From: Toxorhynchites rutilus septentrionalis | Taxonomy: Eukaryota > Arthropoda > Insecta > Diptera > Culicidae | Assembly: GCF_029784135.1 (NCBI RefSeq) | Contig: NC_073745.1 | Coordinates: 46,651,116-46,715,115, forward strand | Direction of reading: 5' to 3' | Length of the DNA: 64,000 bases | Part shown: positions 10,386-19,879 of the stretch, piece by piece | Layout of the letters: each line of letters begins with the position of its first letter | Position numbering within the stretch: position 1 is the first letter of the stretch | The notes under the pieces: model-generated | What the model was told of the DNA's origin: nothing | Seen by the model: the letters and a program-made list of their open reading frames with translations, nothing else | Databases searched by the model: none | Program-made: the position numbers and the translations under genes

Positions 10386-12780
10386 AGGAGCTCTAACAAA
10401 ACGATGTCCTACTTCCGTCAATCTCGTGTGAAATTTCTATCATAAGAAACGCCACAATAGCTGGGACCATGAAGAAAAAATTTTGCAATAATATACGGAA
10501 CAATCAAAGTGAAATGTTATACATTATGCGTTATTATTTGCAGTGCTATATCGATTTAGAGAGAAGGAAATGAAAAACCCATATGAAAGACTAGAAAACG
10601 ATGAAATGCCCCAAAGAGTAGAAAACTTGTCCTATTCAACAAATGTTTCCTGCCCTAAACCAATTCACCAACCCATTTTGTGAACATAAATCCTATTATG
10701 CTATCGGGGAAAAACACGAATGCGTGAATAATCGATGCTGTGATTCGGTATATCATTATACATATTCAACACCACACCAAGTGTGATCAGAAGTGCGCCT
10801 CCAAATGGCGAAACCTTTCTAATTAATTAATATTTGATGCGGACGCATTCGGCCCGGCGAGAACAGTGACACCCGGGGAAACTCCCCAGCGTTGAAATCA
10901 GAAATTAAACGTTTAATATTTCATTCGAGCGTCACAAAAGTGTGCCTTTTAATGCTTTACATACAAACAAGAGCATGAATATTTGAACAATTTCCACTGG
11001 CAAAAGGATCAAAATAAATAATATATTAAATCCTTTTTTTTGTACCACCTCTCGCCACTTCTTTGTACTATTCGGCATCATAATTCTCCAATTCTCATTT
11101 TCGAATAAAATTAATGCTTAACTACCGTTGGATCCGCTTCAGTGTATGCATGTTCGGGAACTGCAAAAATGTGATACACTCCCGGCGCTCAGCGCCACAT
11201 CGATTTTATCCCGGACGGTGGGCGCGATTAAAGTGCTGGTTGAATTTATAAGGCGGGTTACACTTTCACCCCGTTGGGCGATGATACTTATCAAAATATG
11301 GCAAAGGGATACACTGTGCATTTCGACATACCACGTGCGCGTTGTCATGGCGAGAATACCCGCTTCAAACACGCCATCCAGATGAGTTTTTACAATGAGA
11401 TTTTTGAAATACACTATTTTCCATAAGCTATGCAAACAATAACAAATCTAATGCCAGGGTTTATACAGGACATGATTTACGCTTATACTTGTGTGAAATA
11501 TTGCACTGATTTAGCGACGTTAATATCATTAGGCCACTGCTGTTCGATGTGTTGCTGACACTGGCTCATCACCACGGGGCACCACGGGACAGACGACGGT
11601 CGGCCAAACGGCGACACCTAGAAAATATCACCGATATCTATGAAAAAACAACGGTAGGGTGAGCGTCACTGTGAGGGGATTATAATTTTTAATTTGTTTC
11701 ATTTGACGACGGGCGATGGGAAATGCACTCGGCTTTTGTGCCGAAATGGTTTGTGATCCTCTCGGTTGGGAGCGGCCCCTAATGGATAGGACACCTATGG
11801 CGATGAGCTGGTGTTTGAATATGATTACGTGAAGTGTTGAAAAGTTTATCGAAGGGTCGTCGTTTTTTTTTGTTTTGTAACTGCTATAAAAATGCTACTT
11901 CCCACCGCGCATCATCCGGTTTTCACCCGCACCGAGCCATCTCTAGAAAATGTATCATCACCCTTCGCGATAACGGGGAAATTAATCAAATGTAGCACCC
12001 TGTTTCCCGTCGAAAAAGTCCATCCGGGAGTCATGTTAAATTGTAAAACTCGTGTTATTTTTTGTTCCGTCTGTTGTGTCCGGTGGAGAAGCCACGGCGA
12101 GTAAGTCAACAGAACATGTTATGTTTTAAATGCTACTGAAGCGCACCACTCGGGTAGTGTAACAGTAACAAAAAAGACTAACACAACACACTGTAATGTT
12201 TTCAACTATTTTGCCGCACATGTACGGGTTTTTTCTTGCATAAGCTGTACTAATATGGAATAGCTACCGGCCATGGCGATAACCGACAACTGACATTGTT
12301 TTCGAACATGATGTTGAAATGCTATTAAAAGTGCACTCCGAAAGGTCAACATTAATTTGCACCGAACACGAGCTCTCGCTAAGTGCTTTCTGGTTCAACA
12401 ATTTATGTAGTTCGTACATATTACATTCATGGGGAAGCATTTATCTGTGCTTTGGGGTATGCTCGAATTATGAATATATTATCATTTTTTACATCAATGT
12501 ATCATCTGAAATGAATAATTTTCTCTCTGTTGCATCTTCGAAAGCGTTACTATCTACGGGTATCGGCTGAATGAAGTACCCACATATCACCCGCGCATCA
12601 AATTCAAACTGCACGATACTCCAAATCCCTTGATATATTTTTGAAATATAATCCAGTAAAAAACAAGGTTTAATTTCCTTAAAAAAACCCTAGGATTGTT
12701 GAACTTTACACAGCTATTAAAATGTACCTACGGATGAAAATAAGAACGGTCCTCATGAATATGAGATGAACTCTAGTGGC
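10386..12780. other. Intergenic DNA, nothing recognised
   Basis: Mostly single-copy-looking sequence with alternating AT-rich and moderately GC-rich patches (for example 11130-11390 and 11560-11640). No protein family, repeat family or RNA gene was identified. Short open frames on both strands are not convincing. Confidence 0.4.
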
Positions 12781-12782
12781 CA

Positions 12783-13208
12783 GGGTTACCAACTTGAAAT
12801 TTCTAAAATCAGGAAAGATTCAGGATAGTTCATATTGGGTTGTTCAAAAAGTTGGTGCCACCGTTTTGCTCCACAATCTTTCGCCATCGTCTCAGAACAT
12901 CTTTGATTTCTCATCGAAAACTATTTAAGGTTTTTTTTCTGCTGATGTTCATGAAGTCGAATTTTTTCCCCTTGAGAGAGCTTTCTTATGAAGGCTTTTA
13001 TGACAGCATTTATTTCCAACCAGTAACACTTTGGCAGGGATTCCAGTACAATTATAACGGATAATTGTTATTCTGGTAAAGTAAAAAATAAAAAAATCAT
13101 GAACAATCAGAATCATTTCAGTAAAATCAGGCAAAATTGAGCGTTGGTCAGAATATCAGGGAACGTGCCAAAAAGTCAGGGAAATCCTGAAAAATCCGGA
13201 AGGTGGCA
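12783..13208 (+). mobile_element. hAT-like MITE with 8-bp target duplication
   Basis: The ends are CAGGGTTACCAACTT and, in reverse complement, CAAAGATGCCACCTT, giving imperfect TIRs starting CA(G/A). Eight-bp flanks CTAGTGGC and CTAGTGAC (one mismatch) match hAT-type target duplications. A mariner-end-like TTGGGTTGTTCAAAAAGTT lies inside near 12836. The element shares both ends and the internal right part with the interrupted element at 32062-35998. It is non-coding. Confidence 0.65.
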
Positions 13209-13293
13209 TCTTTGCTAGTGACAATTAACGAAAATGGGGCACACATTTCTGGAATATCTCAAGGATATTCGGTCGGAAGTTAAAGTTTACAAT

Positions 13294-13969
<676 letters not shown>

Positions 13970-14029
13970 CTCGAGTCTCTAAAAGATGTGTTTTAAACAT
14001 AGAAGTACATCTAACAGGAATATACACTA

Positions 14030-14660
14030 AGTAAAACGAAAATCCAAAAAGTGAGCATGCAATCTAAATTTTTGGACGCTTATATCTCCACCGTTCTTTG
14101 ATAGATCGCAAAGATGTTTGCATCTATCGATAAGAAATATTTCTACGTATCTTCTTCTTCTTCTTCTTCTTCAATGGCACTAACGTTCCTAGAGGAACTT
14201 CGCCGTCTCAACGTAGTATTACTTGCGTCATTTTCATTTGTACTTAGTTGAGATTTCTATGCCAAATAACACGCCTTGAATGCCTTCTGAGTGGCAAGCT
14301 CTAGAATACGCGTGATCACAGTGCAAGTCGGAGGAAATTTCTTTGACGAAAAATTCCCCCGACCAGAACGGGAATCGAACCCGAACACCCGGCATGTTAG
14401 TTATGACGCTAACCACTCGGCCAAGGGAGCACCTACGTACGTATCTATTACACAAAATAAAATATTTTTAAAACAAATTATTGAACAATTCAAAAATGTC
14501 ATGTCGAGCATTTTCTGAACGAAAATTCCACTTCTGATTAGTCCAATATGTGCGGTATTGCTGTCCAAAGCGAGTAAGTAACACAGCAGTGACCACTATT
14601 CACCATGCAGCAGTATAAATGCTATTTTTCCGTGTTTTCAGTGTTTTAGTTTCGCACTAG
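14030..14660 (+). repeat. Dispersed repeat related to 41860-42060, hosting a SINE
   Basis: The flanks of the SINE at 14153 (GATGTTTGCATC near 14113, and TTGAACAATTCAAAAATGTC with GAGCATTTTCT near 14482-14516) match an uninterrupted arrangement at 41909-42015. This shows that both are copies of one repeat. No coding content was recognised. Confidence 0.5.
14153..14437 (-). mobile_element. tRNA-derived SINE with 9-bp target duplication
   Basis: Same family as 7797-8069 in reverse orientation. It has a (CTT)n tail at its low-coordinate end, B box complement GGGAATCGAACC near 14371 and A box complement CCACTCGGCCA near 14413. The target duplication TACGTATCT is present on both sides (14144-14152 and 14438-14446). 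It is close to identical to the 7797 copy across the body, which suggests relatively recent activity. Confidence 0.9.
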
Positions 14661-15295
14661 ACAACGAGCCGCCAGCGGAAAATGTTAATGCTGAGAGAAT
14701 ATTTGACAATTTTCGAATAAGCTTTTTATTTCCCTGCTGATTTGCTGATCGTTTGCACCGTTCAGTGCAAACATTCATTCGTCGGCTACAAAACATTTGC
14801 TCTGAAAAATTGGTTCTCAAATTCCTATAATGCATGTTCGCGCCCGAGAATATCGCAGCAGGGAAAATATTACAACGTAAGCTCCACCTTTGCACTAAGT
14901 GTAGTATAAAATAATTCCATTCGCGATTTGTATTCTGAAGCAAGAGAACTTGTCAGTTGAAAGCCTCTGTAAAATAAACAAATAAGAAGAAAGTTTGTAT
15001 TCTATTCTCGCTTCCCCAGGCAAGCAGACAGCAGCCACACTCAAAGGTTTTGCCCGATGCGAAATCTGGAACGCGATTTCGCGTTGAGGGCTCGATAGTA
15101 TATTGTGAACAAAAGATGTCACACCGCAGTATAATTTTGATCTGTTTTTTAAATTTTGACTACATTCAATACGAAGGAATATAGGATGTAATTGAGAGTA
15201 ACATGTCTTCGTTTAGTTTTACAGGCTCAGTTAAATAAGTTTTAGGGAGCCAACCACTTAACTCTATTTTTTTAACTAATAATTGAAAAAAATGT
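14660..15295. other. Intergenic, repeat-like, no gene
   Basis: The stretch has loose similarity to 42060-42480 (for example around the GTTTCGCA and GGAAAATATTACAACGT segments), so it probably continues the same degraded repeat. No coding region is supported. Confidence 0.3.
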
Positions 15296-15296
15296 T

Positions 15297-15735
15297 GGAG
15301 GCGATCTGGCGTAGTGGAAACATCCATACTTCTCACGCAGAGATCACGAGTTCAATTCTCATGCAAAGTCCTCCCTACACTGGGGGGCCCGTGATATATC
15401 TTGTTAGAATGATACGTCTCTTCCCGCTGTTGGTTAAACTTCAACTCTTTTATTGAATACAATCTTTACATTTGTACCCTACGCTTGGGCGGTGGCTACG
15501 TGACCCTTTTTGCGGTACTCAGCATAATCGCCGTCGCCCGGTCATCGCTCGGGTGGCGTGACTACGATTATGCTGAGTATAGTGTTTATGTTAACTTATC
15601 GCGCTGCGCGCTTCCATTTAAGGGACGTATCAACCACACTCACTCCAAACATTCTTCTAAAAATGGAAGTAAAAGTGACGAACCAGCCGAAATGTGTTGA
15701 AAGTCAACTATAATAAAGAAAAAAAAAATGAAAAA
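15297..15735 (+). mobile_element. tRNA-like SINE split by an insertion
   Basis: The head GGAGGCGATCTGGCGTAGTG and a B-box-like GAGTTCAATTCTC near 15349 match, in reverse complement, the SINE copy at 63790-63945. The 3' part (ATTCTTCTAAAAATGGAAGT and onwards, near 15650-15735) also matches. Between them, about 15362-15645 has no counterpart in the 63 kb copy, so it is an insertion. The element ends in an A-rich tail. Confidence 0.7.
15362..15645 (-). mobile_element. Insertion inside SINE, possible solo LTR
   Basis: This about 280-bp block is absent from the matching SINE at 63790-63945. On the minus strand it contains AATAAA followed by a stretch ending CTAACA, as retroviral-type LTRs often do. 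It carries a 15-bp perfect inverted repeat (15516-15530 with 15565-15579). Clean target duplications were not resolved, so the class is uncertain. Confidence 0.35.
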
Positions 15736-15839
15736 AAGTTACTTAATTCTGAATAGGACACGGATACGGATACGAAAACGATTACTCGCGGTCGACTTGA
15801 GTTTAGCAGGGTGACATATTCTATTCAGGGAAAGAAGGG

Positions 15840-16060
15840 AACATAAGAAAATTGTGACAATATTGATGGTTTCAACAAATTCTTAGTTCTATTCTTACAT
15901 CTATTGTGTATTTACATTTCAACTTATTCTACTGTTAGTAAAAAGAGGATTGATTTCGAAGGAAATAAAAGAAGACATAAGAATATAAGGACAATCACAC
16001 ACGAAGATCGATAGCTTTTAGAAAAACATAGATTTAGGAAACGTAATCAAGGTCTAATCA
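15840..16060 (-). mobile_element. LINE 3' end fragment (5'-truncated)
   Basis: The reverse complement matches the 3' untranslated tail of the LINE at 32326-33000, with shared blocks GCTATCGATCTTCGTGTGTG and CAGTAGAATAAGTTGAAA. There is no coding part, which fits extreme 5' truncation. Confidence 0.75.
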
Positions 16061-16284
16061 GAATTGGCAACCTTCCAGTTTTTCACGGATATTTGCTAGT
16101 TTTTTTAGCATGTTTTATTTTCATTTTCACAGTTTTATCCAGTTTTTTTTCGACATTTTCAAGTTTTTACTCCCCAAAATTATATTCTTTTCTTTAATTT
16201 GTGAGAATCTTACCTTGTTCCACTCACATCGAAGACCTGTATAACTCAAAAACGAAAAAACCCCTTTCTTATTTTTGAATATGT

Positions 16285-16560
16285 TGTGCAGAAAACCTCA
16301 GCTTTCAAGAAAAAAAAATCAAAAAATATAGAGCCCTCTATCTTTAACCAAGTAAACTATAAAAAAAACAAATACAATCAATAATTTTGAAAACAAAATC
16401 TTATTTTTTCGTAACTTTAATTTTTTTTCAAAAAAACTGAAATGGAAATGGGCACCTTAATGAAAAAATAAAAAATACGGATCTAATATTTGAACAAAAC
16501 TACCAATTTTTACGAATATCTAAGAACCACTATATCGGTCTGGCATGGAATGGCTGTATA
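16285..16560 (+). repeat. Dispersed AT-rich repeat
   Basis: Segments recur at 45950-46160 (for example GGCATGG(A/G)ATGGCTGTATAT) and at 62100-62290 (AAACCTCAGCTTTCAAGAAA). It is non-coding. The mariner derivative at 16565 has inserted at its end. Confidence 0.5.
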
Positions 16561-16564
16561 TCTA

Positions 16565-17038
16565 TTGGGTTGGGGAATAAGTTCGTAGCATAGCTTCTAT
16601 TTATTCAATTATATATTCGCGCAGCTCATTTTATCCTCCAATTTATGACTGCGACCGTTTCCCTTCAAGAGTGATTTGAGACGTTCTTCATCGAATTCAG
16701 AAAAGTCGCCATTTTTTAACTTAGCAAACCATTTCCTTGCTGTAGACCTTCTCCATACACGTCGCAAATGGTCTGGGCTTACCTCGATGACCTCGATGAA
16801 AAGCAAAGTAGAGCAGGTGTCGAAAATGTTGATTTTTGTCTCTTTGTCTTTGGAATACCAACATTTGTAAGCCCCAAAACTAATAAAAAATTAAATAACT
16901 GAAAAATACAATGAACATAGTTTTGTAGAGCAGAAAGAGTTCTACCGAATAAAAATACTTACCCTTTGCCAAACAGCAAACAAATCGTTGTAAAATAAAA
17001 GAAATATAAAAACCCTGTGAACTTGTTCCCCAACCCAA
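16565..17038. mobile_element. Non-autonomous mariner with TIRs and TA duplication
   Basis: Terminal inverted repeats TTGGGTTGGGGAATAAGTTC and TTGGGTTGGGGAACAAGTTC (19 of 20 identical) bound a 474-bp element. TA dinucleotides lie outside both ends (16563-16564 and 17039-17040). A minus-strand frame at 16806-16609 retains a mariner N-terminal segment (RKWFAKLKNGDFS, DEERLKSL). The catalytic core is deleted, so it could only move with transposase supplied elsewhere. Confidence 0.93.
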
Positions 17039-17072
17039 TACATCTATCTATCTAGTATAATCACACAGAAGT

Positions 17073-17414
17073 ATGTTAAGGTGTTTTCTCACTACTGTGC
17101 CCCTTTTTATTGATATTCAATTCGATCGGGAAAATTATGTATGTTTGGATAATGTTTATGCATGTGCTGCTATCGAAATGTTGATCAATGAATATTTGTC
17201 AGAATGTAAGATTTCACACAATGCCGTAGCTGATTTCGAGACCAATTCGATAATTTATATTACACTCAGCAATCAAGTTCTAAAACATTTCAATTTGTAT
17301 GATCCTTTGATCATCAACATGACGATAATTGATCCAACTAATGTCATAGAAAGGAAGCATATGTCAATTGTTCTCCTCATCGTTGTTCAAGATAGCATAC
17401 GGCTTTTACTATAA
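17073..17414 (+). CDS. Unrecognised 113-codon ORF ending in repeat sequence
   Basis: An ATG-initiated frame of 113 codons with a hydrophobic patch near the C-terminus. No family was recognised. Its last dozen or so codons (from about 17376) lie in sequence that also occurs in the TA element at 31018-31962, so the end at least is repeat-derived. It is more likely a chance frame or transposon remnant than a gene. Confidence 0.15.
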   Translation: MLRCFLTTVPLFIDIQFDRENYVCLDNVYACAAIEMLINEYLSECKISHNAVADFETNSIIYITLSNQVLKHFNLYDPLIINMTIIDPTNVIERKHMSIVLLIVVQDSIRLLL

Positions 17415-17468
17415 AAATTCAAAATAGTACATTTTTCATCATTAGAAAAAAACAGAACTTTTTTTTTG
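17376..17468 (+). mobile_element. TA-flanked element, left part (interrupted)
   Basis: The sequence matches the reverse complement of part of the 31018-31962 element (GATAGC(A/T)(A/T)ACGGCTTTTACTAT and TTTTCATCATTAGAAAAA blocks). It stops at the TTTG target duplication of the gypsy element. Similarity resumes at 26198, so the retrotransposon inserted into this older element. Confidence 0.75.
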
Positions 17469-18229
17469 TGTAGTATGATTTCAAATCCCATTTCCAAATC
17501 TCATTTCAAATCCCATATTTCATAGGCCATATATCATTCCATAACCCATTTTTTAAATCCATCCCCAAAACCCATCCTCATAAGCAGTTGATTGTTTCTT
17601 AATAAATGACTCATGCGTAGTCACTTCGATTTACAATTCCCATGAAACATTCCTCAAGCACAACTGCATTATTTAGTTAATTGCTTTTCCCCACATTCAT
17701 CCATAGAAACAAGCCAACGTGCGCTGACGATATGAATGTACTCTTACATCATATCGCGCGCAGCTAAAGGCAATAAACCAGTAGCCAAAACAAACCTAGT
17801 TCTATTCTGATGAAATACGCGACCATATACAAAGTCGTCGTGACACTTTACGATTTCCCATGAAGTCGATATGCGCGCTTACGAGTGCAGTAAGCATTAT
17901 TATTTCTTGACCCCATTCACATCGAACACTGCATTCGATTGATTGGCTATTCCCCTTTGAAATCAACTTGGCTCCTCCCAGTGAAACTCTACACAAATTG
18001 TTGTAACTACTAGCTTAGGACTTTAGTAACCAGTGTTAAGGCAGTTCTAGAGACACACGCCACGCGATAGGTCGTGTTGAGTTTTCTTCAGATAATTTAA
18101 TATAAAGAGTATCGTGGCTTGGTAAAAAAAAAATGAGAAATAAAGTGTATAGAAGTTATTTGATGTTGACCGTGTTTGTGAACTAAAACAGTTGATGACA
18201 ACCGTGAGTTGAGAATGGGTAGAAAAACA
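17469..18229 (+). repeat. 5' LTR of gypsy element
   Basis: A 761-bp LTR starting TGTAGTATG and ending AGAAAAACA. It is essentially identical to the 3' LTR, with one fewer or one more A in the run near 18124. An AATAAA occurs near 17772. A 64-codon minus-strand frame appears identically in both LTRs and is not considered a gene. Confidence 0.95.
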
Positions 18230-18234
18230 TTTGA

Positions 18235-18245
18235 TGGCGACCGTG
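18235..18245 (+). promoter_or_regulatory. Primer-binding site, tRNA-Arg type
   Basis: TGGCGACCGTG begins five bases after the LTR end. It is expected to pair with the 3' end of tRNA-Arg to prime minus-strand DNA synthesis. The assignment rests on resemblance to 412/mdg1 primer sites, not on a mosquito tRNA comparison. Confidence 0.75.
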
Positions 18246-19286
18246 TTTTAAAAAGAATTCATGCAATCTTCGGATGCGAGTGCGAAATGATAGTGCTCGA
18301 CACGTAAAACGAGCCACAGGAAAAGCGATGAATTCCAGGAGATCCAGTGCAATATTATTGAGGATGAAAGTGAGCAAGAGTACTGCGGTGCAAGAGTGAA
18401 ATGAAGTTCGCTGATAAGAATTAGTAATCGAAATTCTTGGTGTGGCTGAGTGAAACAAAGCAAGAAAAAGTGTGTGCAAAACCAACCAGCCGTATCACAA
18501 CAATGTACTAAACTGTGATAGTAAATGTGAACCCAAAAATTGGAGTGAACAAAGCATGGACATTACTGATTATCACTTCAGAACTTTTTTATCGCAGTGC
18601 GAAACGGTGCCAGAGAAAAAAAAAGCAGCTAACTGAGTAGTGAGAGAAACAGTGCCAGAAGAAAGACTAACTGTATCGCAGTGCGAAAGGGCCATGTAAA
18701 AAAAAAAAAAAAAGTCAGATAACGGACTGTAACAACAATTACCGAAGTGTCCAGTGAACAACGACCTGTGCAATGAACATGGAAAAAAGCTGCCTAAGAG
18801 TTGGCTCGCAAGTGCTCCTTGGAAGGCGAGACCACTGCCAGCAGTAAGGAACTGGCAGGCGGGTAGATAGAAAACCAAAAGAGGCGCAGAAGAAAATTCC
18901 CGGCGAAGGCCATCAACTAGCAGCAGCAGCGTGAGCAGCAAACAGATGAGCAGCAAATCAACCTAGACGGTGGTCCAAAGGAAGTTTTCAAGTAAATGAT
19001 TAAATCTGTTTTTTTTATCGATTACGTCTGTAGATTATATACGATGAAAGTTCACTTCAGAAATTTTTTTTTATCAAAATGATATGATGAAACAAGAGTG
19101 AGTTATTTGAAAAAAAAAAAAGAAGACTAAATAAATGAAATGCAAGTAGATATTATACAATTAAATAATTTTTATCATTCAAATATCATCAAAGAATTAA
19201 TGAAATAAATTAATGAAATAAATTAATGAATCACGAATGTAACACGAATAATAATGAAACTTTAAGGAATTCGAATATGAACTAAC
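18246..19286 (+). other. Untranslated leader of gypsy element
   Basis: About 1 kb of A-rich, purine-biased sequence between the primer site and the first small ORF. Repeated short phrases such as GCAGTGCGAAA.GG (near 18593 and 18678) and several A-runs are visible. No coding region is supported. RNA packaging signals would be expected here but cannot be located by eye. Confidence 0.6.
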
Positions 19287-19523
19287 ATGGGATTGTTTAG
19301 CTCTAAAAAGGTAACGAATACTGGAGATCCACAGGTCACAGTTCTAAATTACCTTGAGCAGCATTCTCGATTCCATGAAACTAATGAAGTTATATTGTGT
19401 GTGATTTTAATCATCACACTATTGCTTGCATTAAACAAAGTTTACAAACTGTATAAAAATTGTACGCGGACAGAAGCTTTGAGAGCCGCTCGAACTATCG
19501 CTGGTCTACAGGAGATAGCATAA
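19287..19523 (+). CDS. Small ORF A: predicted myristoylated single-pass membrane protein
   Basis: A 78-residue product starts Met-Gly-Leu-Phe-Ser-Ser-Lys-Lys, fitting an N-myristoylation signal (Gly2, Ser6, basic residues at 7-8). A hydrophobic segment at about residues 35-50 (VILCVILIITLLLALN) looks like one transmembrane helix, followed by a basic stretch (KVYKLYK). The ATG context (AACATGG) is favourable. It lies before the second small ORF and gag in the same retrotransposon. Its function is unknown. The layout suggests an accessory protein that contacts membranes, perhaps in particle assembly or trafficking, but that is inference. Small ORFs ahead of gag occur in some 412-type elements; homology was not checked. 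Confidence 0.65.
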   Translation: MGLFSSKKVTNTGDPQVTVLNYLEQHSRFHETNEVILCVILIITLLLALNKVYKLYKNCTRTEALRAARTIAGLQEIA

Positions 19524-19631
19524 AAACACATATGCGTATATACATTTTTTTTTTTCTCTTCCTCTCTCCTCCTATTTAAAAATAAATTTAATCTTTTTCT
19601 CATCAATAATTAAATACAAATAACATACAAA

Positions 19632-19847
19632 ATGATTTCGGAAGTCGAGCTCAAAGAATTTCTAGAATTCCTAGATGAAGTAGGAAAAGGTAAAGGAACG
19701 GGACCATTTGCTCCATTACAAACGAGCGAAGTATTCAATTCTTGGGAAGAATTGTTAACTCGAATACGTGAATTGCCTGGAGATGATCCAATTACCTGGA
19801 TAGATTATGAAACTGGCAAGAGATTACACCAACAAAATGAGAAGTAG
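19632..19847 (+). CDS. Small ORF B: acidic 71-residue protein
   Basis: An ATG in a good insect context (CAAAATG) opens a 71-codon frame rich in Glu and Asp. It has a helical N-terminus (EVELKEFLEFLDEVGKG), then a Trp-containing middle and a TWIDYETGKRL segment. There is no transmembrane segment and no recognised domain. It is placed 109 bp after small ORF A and 33 bp before gag. A strong pyrimidine tract (about 19539-19572) precedes it, which could mark a splice acceptor region or a downstream-translation feature. Function unknown. Confidence 0.6.
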   Translation: MISEVELKEFLEFLDEVGKGKGTGPFAPLQTSEVFNSWEELLTRIRELPGDDPITWIDYETGKRLHQQNEK

Positions 19848-19879
19848 GGTGTACAAATTAAACGAACAAGTTCTCTTCA

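Noticed and set aside
17802..17996. A 64-codon minus-strand frame present identically at 25961-25767
   Set aside because: The two are the same LTR sequence; identity reflects the recent insertion, not selection on a protein.
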